64,000 nt of DNA from positions 2,542,001 to 2,606,000 of the forward strand of contig NC_015416.1 of the NCBI RefSeq assembly GCF_000204415.1, read 5' to 3'. Made by a program: the position numbers and the translations under genes. Origin of the DNA: Methanothrix soehngenii GP6. GTDB lineage: Archaea > Halobacteriota > Methanosarcinia > Methanotrichales > Methanotrichaceae. This document shows, in pieces, positions 1-8,069 of this stretch (position 1 is its first letter; every line of letters begins with the position of its first letter). Below the pieces are notes generated by a model, which was given only the letters and a program-made list of their open reading frames with translations, searched no databases and was not told the DNA's origin.

Positions 1-1
1 G

Positions 2-814
2 GGGGAGGACGGGGCTGCATCTACTATTAAGGAAGATGTGAGAGCTGATCTGAGCGCTGAGCAGAGTACTGGCAGGTGGCATGAGATAATAATTGAGATT
101 GATGAGATCTCAAATGAGAATGTTCTCCTGGATGTCAGCGAGAGTGCCAAAGAGCACATCTCTGGATCTATAGCCATTCCTTATCAGGAGTTCCTGCAAG
201 GGGACTCGCTCAAATCCGTGCCGGAATTGGCAGAGATCCTCGGAAATGCCGGAATCTCCAGTGATGATCCCCTGGTCATCTATGGAGAGTGCCTGCCTTG
301 CGGAGGAGGGCCATCGGCTTCAGCCTATGTCTACTGGATGCTTAAATCCCTGGGGCATGAAGATGTCAGGATCCTAAACGGATATGTGCAGGACTGGAAG
401 GATAAAGGACTGCCGGTATCATCAAATGCGACCACTAGGCCTGTTGCTGAATACGTACCTCAATTCACCGATCAGTATATTGGAAGCTATAATTATGTGA
501 AGAGCGGCCAGGCTCAAGTGGTAGACGCCAGGACAGTTTTAGAGTACGAATCGGGAACGATCCCCTCTGCCATCAGCATTCCTTATGAGAGTGTCCTTGA
601 TGGCGATAAGCTGAGGAATGTGAATGAGCTGGATGAGCGCTTTTTCATTTTGGATAAAGAGCAACAGGTTGTGGCATTTACAAACACGGGCTTCAAAGGC
701 TCTGTTTTATGGCTTGCCCTGGAGATCATGGGCTATGATGCCCGGCTCTACAGCTACCAGAATTGGATGGCAAATCAGCTCATAGAGCAAAGATCCAGTG
801 ATGCCCAGGAGTGA
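2..814 (+). CDS. Tandem rhodanese-domain protein, 5' end outside window
   Basis: The frame is open from the first complete codon at base 2 to the TGA at 812-814, so the gene begins upstream of the window; the in-frame GTG at 38 is not clearly a start. Counting from that GTG, two rhodanese folds lie at about residues 15-125 and 150-250. Rhodaneses pass sulfane sulfur via a Cys at the head of the active-site loop, usually in domain 2. Here the domain-2 loop reads AFTNTGFKGS with no Cys, while the domain-1 loop reads GECLPCGGGPS with two. The stop overlaps the start of the next, paralogous gene (GTGATG), so they are probably co-transcribed. The paralogue has a signal peptide, so the missing N-terminus may carry one too. 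Fold assignment is firm; sulfurtransferase activity is uncertain. Confidence 0.8.
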   Translation, partial: GEDGAASTIKEDVRADLSAEQSTGRWHEIIIEIDEISNENVLLDVSESAKEHISGSIAIPYQEFLQGDSLKSVPELAEILGNAGISSDDPLVIYGECLPCGGGPSASAYVYWMLKSLGHEDVRILNGYVQDWKDKGLPVSSNATTRPVAEYVPQFTDQYIGSYNYVKSGQAQVVDARTVLEYESGTIPSAISIPYESVLDGDKLRNVNELDERFFILDKEQQVVAFTNTGFKGSVLWLALEIMGYDARLYSYQNWMANQLIEQRSSDAQE

Positions 815-2367
815 TGGTTATGATTTACTTGAATTTGTTTCGGATGAGCAAAATGGGAAACGGAAAAGCTACAGCCTTTGCATCGGCTTTGACCTTACTC
901 CTCCTTTGCCTGGCTTTAGCCCACCCGGCTCTGGCAGGCACGGAAACCGGCGAATTTTGCCCCACCTGTCCTGACTGGACCGATATGGATGGCTGGCTGG
1001 CCAAGAAGGAGGCATACGAGCAGGAGCAGCAGCAAAAAGCTCAGCTTGAAAAGGAAGCGATAACACTGACCACGCAGAATGCGCCTCCTGAGCAGGTGCA
1101 GGTCCCACCCGAAAGCAATCCGGCTACTGGAGGCATTTCGAGAGTGAGGACAGGCAACTTTGCCCAGGCACTTGTATCCCCTCAAGAGGTCTTATCTGAT
1201 GATATTGTGCTGGACATAAGCCCCAGCGCGACAAGATATATCGAAGGGGCAGTCAATATCAACTATGAGCGCTTTTATGCCGAAGGTGGCCGGTTCAGAT
1301 CCGTTGGGGAGATCGCAGAGCTTTTGGGCCAGGCAGGAATTTCTCGAAATGACTCTCTGGTGATTGCAGGCGAGTGTCTTCCATGCGGTGGCGGCCCTTC
1401 TCCTGCCGTCTTCAGCTACTGGATTCTCAAGTATCTCGGCCAGGAAAAGGTCAGAGTCCTGGATGGCAGCATTGAAGACTGGGCAGCAGCCGGACTAAAC
1501 ACCAGCAATGTGTCTGCTATGAGGCCGAGGACCGACTACATTCCAGCTCTCAGGCCAGAGCTTCTTGCCACCTATGACTTCGTCGTTAACGGCGGGGCTC
1601 AGATTGTGGATGCCAGGCCGCCTGGAGACTTCAGCATAGGCTCAATCCCCGGCGCGATTAACATTCCTTTCGAGAGTGTGGTGGAAGACGAGACTGTAAG
1701 GGCACAGGAGGATCTGGAGAAGGTTTTTGTCGGCCTGGATAAGGCTCGGCCCATCGTCGTCTACACCAATGTCGGCGTTGAGGCCTCTTTAGTATGGTTT
1801 GCCCTGACCCTATCCGGTTATGATGCCCGGCTTTATACCTGGCGGGACTGGCTGGAAAATCAGCCAAAATTCGGCTATGAGCTGACAGAGGCTAGGGCCG
1901 AGCCCAATCCGGTGAGGTCGGGAATGGCCACAACTATAACGGCATCATTCCGGGAAAGGGATAGTGATGCGGAGGAGATTTCATCCTCAGGCAATTCCTC
2001 TTCAAACGAAGATGTAAAGCTGACAGTTAAGGGATGTGTCACCTGTGGATTCGGATCTCCTGAGAGCTTTGCCAATATAGATCGAAGCAGCGGAGTTGCA
2101 CGGATCGGCTCCTCCCGCCAGGCCACCCAGCCGGAAGAAACCGCTGTACAGGAGACAGAAAGCTCGCTCCTCTGCACCGCCCTTGTCATTGCGACTGACG
2201 GCTCAGAGGTGGCAAGGACGAGGCTATTGCAAACCTCTGGATACAATTATGCAGGTATATGGAATGCCAACGTAGATCCGGGAATCTATGGGGTGAGCAT
2301 ACTGGCCACTGTTTCGGGCAACTCCGAAACCTTTGTGGATGCTCTGGAGATAGAGGTGACGGCTTAA
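811..2367 (+). CDS. Secreted tandem rhodanese-like protein with extra Cys motifs
   Basis: 518 codons from GTG 811; ATG 814 is an equally good start. A hydrophobic stretch near residues 20-42 ending ALAG is a likely signal peptide. A CPTCPDW motif and a Gln/Glu-rich linker follow, then two rhodanese folds (about residues 110-235 and 245-350). As in the upstream gene, the Cys pair sits in the first-domain loop (GECLPCGGGPS), and the usual catalytic position in domain 2 reads YTNVGVEAS with no Cys. The last 165 residues form an extra beta-rich region with a GCVTCGFG motif. The protein probably acts outside the membrane on sulfur or thiol-reactive compounds. The redox CxxC motifs could pair with the thioredoxin/CcdA proteins encoded further right, but that partnership is inferred. 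Confidence 0.75.
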   Translation: MMVMIYLNLFRMSKMGNGKATAFASALTLLLLCLALAHPALAGTETGEFCPTCPDWTDMDGWLAKKEAYEQEQQQKAQLEKEAITLTTQNAPPEQVQVPPESNPATGGISRVRTGNFAQALVSPQEVLSDDIVLDISPSATRYIEGAVNINYERFYAEGGRFRSVGEIAELLGQAGISRNDSLVIAGECLPCGGGPSPAVFSYWILKYLGQEKVRVLDGSIEDWAAAGLNTSNVSAMRPRTDYIPALRPELLATYDFVVNGGAQIVDARPPGDFSIGSIPGAINIPFESVVEDETVRAQEDLEKVFVGLDKARPIVVYTNVGVEASLVWFALTLSGYDARLYTWRDWLENQPKFGYELTEARAEPNPVRSGMATTITASFRERDSDAEEISSSGNSSSNEDVKLTVKGCVTCGFGSPESFANIDRSSGVARIGSSRQATQPEETAVQETESSLLCTALVIATDGSEVARTRLLQTSGYNYAGIWNANVDPGIYGVSILATVSGNSETFVDALEIEVTA

Positions 2368-2425
2368 GGTTTGAGAGAAACCCCAACCGTCTCTTTTAGC
2401 ATAATCTTAGCTTGTCTCCGTTCAT

Positions 2426-3334
2426 CTACCATATGGCTACTCCGAAATATGCCGCTATGAATTTTGCGGAAACATAAAGGAAGTATAGTCCAAAGATAAG
2501 CTTTAGGGTATTTGGCTTAAACCGCTTGATCACTGCAGCTCCAAGCTGCGCACCCACGATGGTGCCTGCTCCTAAAATGAGAGCAGTGGTCAAAGCCACA
2601 AATCCCTGATAGAGCTTGATGCTACCCGCTACTGCTGCCAGAGGAATCATCACGGCCAAAGATGAACCCATTGTTATGTAAACCGGAGCGCCGAAGAGGT
2701 ATATCAGGCCAGGTACCAGAGCATAGCCTCCGCCCAATCCGACTATTCCCGTGAGGATGCCTATAAGGAATCCAAAGACTGCCCAGTGGCTTTTGCGTCC
2801 AGGAATTTCATTCCCCTCCTGCCGGGGTTTGGCTCTTCCTGCTCCCTCCCATATCATTCTGATGGCGGGCAGAAGAAAAGCCAAACCGAGAATCAGCTGC
2901 AGAAGATCGATATGGTCGACGAGCATGGTGAAAAGCCATGAGCCCAATATGACGCCCAAAATGCCTGCTCCCCCTATCCATAATACCGCTTTTCGGTCCA
3001 GGTTTCTGCGAACAAGATGCCCGTAGCCTCCGGAGATTGCAGTAAAAATCACAGCAAAAATGGTGGTTCCGATAGCCAGGGGAGCGGAATATCCCATCCA
3101 AAAATGGATTGCCGGAAGCATTATGCTGCATCCTCCTGTGCCGATCAATCCTCCCAGTACGCCGGCAATAAAACCGACCACAACAAGCATAATAACCCTC
3201 AATGGTGTCAGATCCGGAGCACCGCTCTGGCCATCTCCACCAGAATGATAGGTCCATATGGCCAATGCAGCGATTATTGCTAGAAGTATAATCATTGGTT
3301 TATACCTCTGCCAAAAGCTTCCTCCTTGATTCAT
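2426..3334 (-). CDS. TauE/SafE family sulfite/anion exporter
   Basis: 302 residues with about eight to nine hydrophobic segments. The two TauE/SafE half-repeats can be seen, each with a glycine-rich turn (GVLGGLIGTGGC near residue 60 and GILTGIVGLGGGYALVPG near residue 200). The family exports sulfite, sulfoacetate or other sulfur-containing anions across the membrane. The gene converges on the rhodanese pair and shares its upstream region with the methionine-rich gene. A perfect ATATC-N10-GATAT palindrome ends 23 bp before the start, placing it among the metalloid/sulfur genes that carry this site. The exact substrate cannot be read from sequence. Confidence 0.85.
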   Translation of the reverse strand: MNQGGSFWQRYKPMIILLAIIAALAIWTYHSGGDGQSGAPDLTPLRVIMLVVVGFIAGVLGGLIGTGGCSIMLPAIHFWMGYSAPLAIGTTIFAVIFTAISGGYGHLVRRNLDRKAVLWIGGAGILGVILGSWLFTMLVDHIDLLQLILGLAFLLPAIRMIWEGAGRAKPRQEGNEIPGRKSHWAVFGFLIGILTGIVGLGGGYALVPGLIYLFGAPVYITMGSSLAVMIPLAAVAGSIKLYQGFVALTTALILGAGTIVGAQLGAAVIKRFKPNTLKLIFGLYFLYVSAKFIAAYFGVAIW

Positions 3335-3356
3335 ATGTTGGTCACTTATAACTTAT

Positions 3357-3376
3357 ATATCAATATAATCTGATAT
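3357..3376. promoter_or_regulatory. Putative operator ATATC-N10-GATAT (TauE promoter)
   Basis: Perfect copy of a 20-bp palindrome seen in several promoters of this window. One arm lies in the TATA-like sequence of the minus-strand TauE/SafE gene, whose start is 23 bp away. A protein bound here would block TBP/TFB access, so repression is the simplest reading. Confidence 0.5.
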
Positions 3377-3456
3377 AAGGATTTCGACATATCTTGTGAT
3401 GTCATGAAGTCAAAACTGCAATATGGCCAGGTAATTTTTGATATTATCCTCATCAA

Positions 3457-3560
3457 TTAACAATTGAATACAGAGGGATTAACAATTGAATACAGAGGGA
3501 TTAACAATTGAATACAGAGGGATTAACAATTGAATACAGAGGGATTAACAATTGAATACA
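3457..3560. repeat. 22-bp tandem direct repeat, 4.7 copies
   Basis: Four identical head-to-tail copies of a 22-bp unit beginning TTAACAATTG and ending AGAGGGA, with a fifth copy of 16 bp before the sequence diverges at 3561. There is no spacer between units. The unit holds the palindromic core CAATTG. The array lies between the divergent TauE and methionine-rich genes, upstream of the 3617-3636 operator. It could be a multi-site protein-binding array or a simple slippage repeat. Confidence 0.85.
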
Positions 3561-3616
3561 CCGGGGTATTTTCCCGAACGGAATAGTCCAAAGCTTTAAA
3601 TCCTTTCGAAGATTTA

Positions 3617-3636
3617 ATATCAAATAAAGTCGATAT
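3617..3636. promoter_or_regulatory. Putative operator ATATC-N10-GATAT (Met-rich gene promoter)
   Basis: Perfect palindrome whose left arm sits in a TATA-like stretch (TTTAATATC). The methionine-rich gene starts 32-41 bp downstream, which fits a TATA box about 25 bp before a transcription start near 3645. Confidence 0.5.
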
Positions 3637-3667
3637 GGGATCTATTTGGTCAGGAGTTTGATGGCCC

Positions 3668-4099
3668 TTGAGCTTTATGGATACGATGATGCAGCTTATA
3701 ATGGAGAGAATGAGCACGGATGAGAAGCAAAGACTGATGGATGGGATGATGGAGAAGTTTTTTGCCGATCTGACCCCTGAAGAAAAACAGCAGATGATGG
3801 CCTCCATGATGCCCATGATGATGGAAATGATGCCTCAAATGATGGAAGGAAAAGATCCGGGCAACATGATGGAAATGATGCTCGAGCTTATGAGAAAAGA
3901 CATGCCAGCGATGCAGCAAATGATGACTAAGATGATGCCCCAGTGTTTGAGCATGATGCTTCCCAGAATTGGCAAAGAAGAGAGAGTGGAGTTCATTCCC
4001 AGGATGGTAGCAGTCCTGCTGGAGCAGGGCAGCGATGGCATGACAGAAGAGGAGAGAACGGATCTGATGAAACGGGTAGCGAAGATAGCAGGCGCCTGA
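3668..4099 (+). CDS. Small methionine-rich protein (about 25% Met)
   Basis: 143 residues from TTG 3668, of which about 36 are Met, mostly in MM or MMM runs between residues 25 and 100. The rest is charged and predicted helical, with no signal peptide and a single Cys (PQCLSMM). ATG 3677 is an alternative start; an AGGAG lies at 3652-3656. I recognise no family. Clustered Met thioethers bind soft metals such as Cu(I), Ag(I) or Hg(II) in known metal chaperones, and the gene shares the palindromic operator with metalloid and thiol genes, so a soft-metal or oxidant sink is a reasonable but unproven idea. The last 45 residues (from about VEFIPRMVAVLLEQ) are ordinary in composition and may form a separate helical unit. 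Confidence 0.7.
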   Translation: MSFMDTMMQLIMERMSTDEKQRLMDGMMEKFFADLTPEEKQQMMASMMPMMMEMMPQMMEGKDPGNMMEMMLELMRKDMPAMQQMMTKMMPQCLSMMLPRIGKEERVEFIPRMVAVLLEQGSDGMTEEERTDLMKRVAKIAGA

Positions 4100-4190
4100 T
4101 TGCTTCCGATCTACAAAGAGATAAAGAAATAGCCTGAACCATTTAATCAGAGGCGGTTGGATCCATTTAATTCATGAGAAATTATACAAG

Positions 4191-4582
4191 TTATTTCTGC
4201 AACGATTTGACTGTTTTCTTTAATACATTTATCACCTGTTCGACGTATTCAGATTTAATATCGGAAGGATTGGTTTTCTTTATGCCAATCTGAGTCAAAA
4301 CAACCTGCATATCTGCCTCTAATCCCGCAAACTCAAGTTTCTTTTTGGCGCAGTGTTCCTCACAACCATCGACGATAAAAATCAATTCTCCTTCTCGTTT
4401 GGCATCTTCTAGATTTTCAGCTCCCTTCTGTGCAGGAATTGCCCTAAAGAGATTCGGTCTGCGAAAACTCAACGTACTGGCCGCTATATCTGTAAGTTTG
4501 CCCGTATTTGAACGTCCTGAGCAGGTAAAGAGAACTGTGCTTTTTAGTCTGCCCCGCTTCTCATTTTTCCCATGAGAAACAT
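4191..4582 (-). pseudogene. DGC-domain (putative zinc-binding) protein, frameshifted near its start
   Basis: Reading the minus strand upstream of the first usable in-frame start (TTG 4472) gives a conserved DGC-domain N-terminus in the same frame, with LFTCSGRSNTGKLTD. The later motif VDGCEEHCAKKKLEFAG also matches the family, which has Cys-rich putative Zn sites and is often found beside arsenic and redox genes. This frame has no ATG, GTG or TTG ahead of the conserved region. The only ATGs (4582, 4573) are in another frame that stops after about ten codons, close to a GGGG run. A single-base deletion near 4555, real or from assembly, would explain this. The IS110 element lies immediately upstream and may have altered the 5' end. 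Confidence 0.6.
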
Positions 4583-4603
4583 ATAAAAATCCGGAATGGG
4601 GGA

Positions 4604-5851
4604 CTATCCCCCCTGTCCTTTAATCTTTTTCACTTCATATCCTGCTTTGGCAATTATCTCGATCATGGATTGCAGGCTCATCTTATCAATTCTCGCGGAA
4701 GACCAATCAATTTTGGATTGCCTTGATTTAGTTACTCCATCTTCTTGATACATTTCCTGGTTCATCAGGAGATGATACAAGATGCAGAGTATCTTTCTAG
4801 CCAGAGCCACAACAGCCACATTATGTCCTTTTCTTGCTTTGATTCTTAGAAAGAACCTTCTAAATCGTGATTCTCTCTTTTTAAGTGCAGCTTGGGCGAC
4901 TTGAACCAACATCCAGCGGATATGCTTTGAACCTTGTTTTGTAATGCTTCCCGTAATGAGCTTATCTGCAGACTGGTACACATTGGGGACTATTCCGCAC
5001 CATGAAGCAAGTTTATCCGATGTACTGAAATCCCTATAATTTCCTATTTCTGCGAGTATGGTTGCAGCGGCTGTGAATCCTATTCCTGGTACTGACATCG
5101 CGATCTGCAAATCTTTTTTTCTTCCTGAAATTTTGTCTTTAATCTCGGAATCGATTTCATCAAGTTTCTTTGTTAAGCTGTCAATCGTATTCAGATGAGA
5201 TTGGATAAGAAATATTTGAGTTTCGTCCAACCCTGTTCTGATTGCAGCTCGAATTTTATCTTCGTTATTTTTGACCCTCTTTGAAGGTATTTCTTCAATG
5301 ATACGATCGATATTCTCTCCTTTGATCAAGCCGTCCAGGATATGTCTCCCCGATTTGCCAAAGTTATCTGAAAGAACTGATGAGAGCTTTATGCTACACG
5401 ATTCCAGTCCTTGGTGAACTTGGTTCTTGATCTGAGATCTCATTTTCACAAGACTCTCTCTTGTCCTTGTTAGTCTTCTGAGGTCTCGTTCTTCTTTCGG
5501 AAATATTCGTGATGGATATATCAAATTGTTAAGTGCTACCTCAGCAATCCATTCAGAATCTATGGAGTCGGTCTTCCTGCCTGGGGTGTGTTTGATCTGG
5601 CGTGCATTTGCCAGTATCAGTTCTATCTTGTTTTCCAATACCGCATTCACAGGATACCAGTAAACGCCAGTCGATTCGATAGCTACGCAGTCACAATTGT
5701 TTTCGAGTACCCAATCCCTGAAACCGAATAAGTCATCAATGTCGGTACTGTATCGCTTCTGTATCTTGGTTCCATCTCTCGATAGTATCGTAGCAATCAG
5801 AAATCTCTTGTGGATATCAACTCCGCAAACTTTATTTCTTTGCTCCATCAT
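4604..5851 (-). CDS. IS110-family DEDD transposase/recombinase
   Basis: About 415 residues from the first of two tandem ATGs (5851 and 5848); the frame stays open about 50 bp further upstream but that part is not conserved. The RuvC-like DEDD domain is intact: Asp in CGVDIHKR, Glu in AIESTGVYW, and the paired Asp in DSIDSEWIA. The C-terminal Transposase_20 domain has the MSVPGIGFTAAATILAEIG hairpin and the SWCGI motif. No internal stop or frameshift is seen, so the element may be active. It separates the DGC-domain gene from the SDR gene. Confidence 0.93.
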   Translation of the reverse strand: MMEQRNKVCGVDIHKRFLIATILSRDGTKIQKRYSTDIDDLFGFRDWVLENNCDCVAIESTGVYWYPVNAVLENKIELILANARQIKHTPGRKTDSIDSEWIAEVALNNLIYPSRIFPKEERDLRRLTRTRESLVKMRSQIKNQVHQGLESCSIKLSSVLSDNFGKSGRHILDGLIKGENIDRIIEEIPSKRVKNNEDKIRAAIRTGLDETQIFLIQSHLNTIDSLTKKLDEIDSEIKDKISGRKKDLQIAMSVPGIGFTAAATILAEIGNYRDFSTSDKLASWCGIVPNVYQSADKLITGSITKQGSKHIRWMLVQVAQAALKKRESRFRRFFLRIKARKGHNVAVVALARKILCILYHLLMNQEMYQEDGVTKSRQSKIDWSSARIDKMSLQSMIEIIAKAGYEVKKIKGQGG

Positions 5852-6012
5852 ACTATTACCTGGCCTGATATGGGCAGATACGATAAACCCTCGTAGGGAC
5901 ATTTTCCCATACGCGTTCCAAGACGCATCTGTGTATGCGAGCGGTTAGATGGCTAGTTTTTTAAACGGGATTATGATCCCAATAAGCGTAACAGCCTTAT
6001 CTGCCCATATCA
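5852..6012 (-). ncRNA. Candidate IS110 bridge (seek) RNA region
   Basis: In IS110-group elements a structured noncoding RNA that bridges target and donor DNA is encoded in the noncoding end just upstream of the recombinase gene. This element has such a region. A perfect 15-bp inverted repeat, TGATATGGGCAGATA at 5866-5880 and its complement at 5998-6012, encloses 117 bp. Assignment rests on position plus this potential stem; the internal loops and guide sequences were not folded. Confidence 0.4.
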
Positions 6013-6156
6013 TCCATATTATGGTTGATTCAGGCAAATAGCGTTTCTCATGCTCTGTGTATGAGTCACAGAATCATGGAGGTTTTTTAACTAAACCGGA
6101 ATCCTCAGCCATAGTAGTTCACCACAAGTCGAATTTCCCTTGTGCAATTGGCGAAA

Positions 6157-6939
6157 TCAGGTGGCAGTATAACCACCATCTATGATCAGCTCGCTGCCTG
6201 TCACAAATTTGGCTTCATCGGATACCAGATAGAGCACACCATATGCGATATCATCCGGCTCGCCGATATGGCCTATAGGATGCTTGGCGTCCAGTTGCTT
6301 CTTCAGTTCCTCACAGCTCAACCCCGACTTATTGCACTGTTCCTGGAGGAAGTTATCTACCAGTGGCGTCCAGATGAAACCAGGATGAACGGAGTTGACG
6401 CGGATATTGTCTTTAGCGTAAAGCAATGCATCTATCTTGGCCATGACCCGGTTGGCAGCCTTTGTGGCATGATAGGCAGGAAGGTCAGGAGCACCTATGA
6501 TGCCGTAGATGGAGGAGATGTAAACGATATTCCCGCTTTTCTGCCTCTGCATATAAGGCACAACATACTTGGTGCAGAGAAAGGCTCCGGTGACATTGAC
6601 ATCGAAGACCCACTCCCATTCGGCACGAGCATACTCGTGAGTGGGCTTGTTGGGACCTGCCACGCCGGCATTGTTCACCAGGATGTCTATTCTGCCATAT
6701 TTTTCATAGACGGCTTTGCTTACCTCTTCAATCCTCTTCTCATCGGTCACATCCAGGGGGTAGTACTCCGACCGTCCACCCGCACTATTGATAGCCTCTA
6801 CTACTTTCCTTCCTTCTTCCCTGCTCCTGCCTGTGATTATGGATAAGGCACCTTCTTTTGCCAGTACCCTGGCTATGGCCTCACCTATTCCGTAGGTGGA
6901 TCCCGTTATTATTGCCACTCTTCCATCCACTCGCCCCAT
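6157..6939 (-). CDS. Short-chain dehydrogenase/reductase (SDR)
   Basis: 260 residues, the normal size for a classical SDR. The Rossmann cofactor loop TGSTYGIG is at residues 13-20, NNAG near 89, the catalytic Ser in YISSIYG, and Tyr/Lys in YHATK. A GFIWTP segment follows the catalytic helix and the C-terminus has IIDGGY. The chemistry is NAD(P)-dependent oxidation or reduction of an alcohol or carbonyl; the substrate is not predictable. The start ATG 6939 lies 56 bp downstream of a perfect ATATC-N10-GATAT palindrome, so the gene may belong to the same regulon as the metalloid genes. The encoded protein looks soluble and cytoplasmic. Confidence 0.92.
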   Translation of the reverse strand: MGRVDGRVAIITGSTYGIGEAIARVLAKEGALSIITGRSREEGRKVVEAINSAGGRSEYYPLDVTDEKRIEEVSKAVYEKYGRIDILVNNAGVAGPNKPTHEYARAEWEWVFDVNVTGAFLCTKYVVPYMQRQKSGNIVYISSIYGIIGAPDLPAYHATKAANRVMAKIDALLYAKDNIRVNSVHPGFIWTPLVDNFLQEQCNKSGLSCEELKKQLDAKHPIGHIGEPDDIAYGVLYLVSDEAKFVTGSELIIDGGYTAT

Positions 6940-6994
6940 TTCAAACCACTCCTTTGAATAATATTGCTTTTAAGCTTTCTTTGTAGCATGTCCA

Positions 6995-7014
6995 ATATCA
7001 AAGTAATTCGATAT
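6995..7014. promoter_or_regulatory. Putative operator ATATC-N10-GATAT (SDR promoter)
   Basis: Perfect palindrome. Read on the minus strand it begins CTTATATC, like the copies at 3357 and 24577, and lies 56 bp before the SDR start. Confidence 0.45.
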
Positions 7015-7089
7015 AAGTTTTTTGCACTTATTTTCAGGTAAGAGCTATCTGGGCTATAGCCTCTCTCTCGTCTCAGACATGAAATGTAT

Positions 7090-7109
7090 ATATCCAATAA
7101 GGTTGATAT
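7090..7109. promoter_or_regulatory. Putative operator ATATC-N10-GATAT (lipoprotein promoter)
   Basis: Perfect palindrome preceded by TGTATATATC, a good archaeal TATA-like sequence on the plus strand. It lies 80 bp before the lipoprotein gene, so with the site at 6995 the SDR-lipoprotein spacer holds two copies, one near each divergent promoter. Confidence 0.45.
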
Positions 7110-7188
7110 AGGAAAAAATGCTAATAAATCCAAATCACAGCAGAAGAAAAGGGGTTAAAAAATCGCATAATTATATAAATGGGGCTGA

Positions 7189-8025
7189 ATGAATAGAGTT
7201 CTGCTGATTCCAATATTGATCATTGCGGCACTATCTGGCTGCGTAGAAGAGGAGCTTAATGCATTGGATCTGAGTACGATGATGGTCAATTCCGGAAAGA
7301 ACCTTGATAGCTACAGGTTTGTCACGGAAACCGCTATGGAGTTCAAGTCCATCGAAGACTCGACTGAAATCTCCATGCTAATTCTGAGATCCAGGGACAG
7401 CGGTGCAGTCAATCTGACCGCCCAGAATATGAGCGCGATCATAAGCGAAATCTCCAGCTACGGAGATGAGATTTACAATACGCAGCAAGAGGTCTATATC
7501 GTTGGAGGTGCGGCAAAAATTAAATTTAATGGCAATTGGTCCCAGGCACCATTGCAGGATGCAGAGAACTTCTGGGCTCTTAAGAATACTGCAAAAAAGC
7601 AGGCTTTGCTGCTTAATTCATCCCAACTGAAGCTTTCCGGATTAGAGATGATCGGCGGGATGGAATGCAGCAGAATCGAGGTAATGCCGGATAGGAAGTC
7701 TTATGAGAGCTTTGTTTTTGAGCAGTTAGAATCCGAGTTGCCTTTAGCTTATGTGAACCTTACCGGGCTTCGCGATAGGAGCGTCGTGAACTGGACCGTT
7801 TGGCTATCCAATGACGATGGGCTGCTCCGAAAGGAGAATGTTAAGATGGAGTTATCTTTGACGCCAGACATTATGGAGCAATTGAGTGATCCGATCGAAG
7901 ATTTCCTGCTAAAGATCGATCTGAACACCACCACCCTGTACTTGGATTACAATCATCCTCTGTTGATAACGCTCCCTGAGGGGCAGCGTATAGAGCCCAT
8001 CATAGAATGTGCATGCAATCGATGA
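7189..8025 (+). CDS. Putative lipoprotein, unknown function
   Basis: 278 residues starting at ATG 7189. The N-terminus is a short hydrophobic signal ending in a lipobox-like ALSGC, so the mature protein is probably lipid-anchored on the outer face of the membrane. The remainder has the alternating beta-strand pattern of an LppX/LolA-like half-barrel (SYRFVTETAMEF, then GGAAKIKFNGNW), but I cannot name a family with confidence. Two Cys near the C-terminus end the protein (ECACNR). An ATATC-N10-GATAT site lies 80 bp upstream. The ferredoxin and DUF169 genes follow on the same strand after 44 bp and may be co-transcribed. Confidence 0.75.
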   Translation: MNRVLLIPILIIAALSGCVEEELNALDLSTMMVNSGKNLDSYRFVTETAMEFKSIEDSTEISMLILRSRDSGAVNLTAQNMSAIISEISSYGDEIYNTQQEVYIVGGAAKIKFNGNWSQAPLQDAENFWALKNTAKKQALLLNSSQLKLSGLEMIGGMECSRIEVMPDRKSYESFVFEQLESELPLAYVNLTGLRDRSVVNWTVWLSNDDGLLRKENVKMELSLTPDIMEQLSDPIEDFLLKIDLNTTTLYLDYNHPLLITLPEGQRIEPIIECACNR

Positions 8026-8069
8026 TAAAAATCAATAGATGATAAAGAACACAATAGAATTTGAGGTAG

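Larger units (their letters stand above)
4600..6012 (-). mobile_element. IS110-family insertion element (ends approximate)
   Basis: A DEDD recombinase gene with about 160 bp of adjacent noncoding sequence makes up the recognisable element. IS110 elements lack long terminal inverted repeats and usually make little or no target duplication, so exact ends cannot be set by eye. The right limit given is the outer arm of the 15-bp inverted repeat described under the ncRNA entry; the left limit is the end of the transposase gene. Confidence 0.6.

Noticed and set aside
3457-3560. CRISPR array
   Set aside because: The repeats are directly joined with no spacers and the unit is only 22 bp; no cas genes are nearby.
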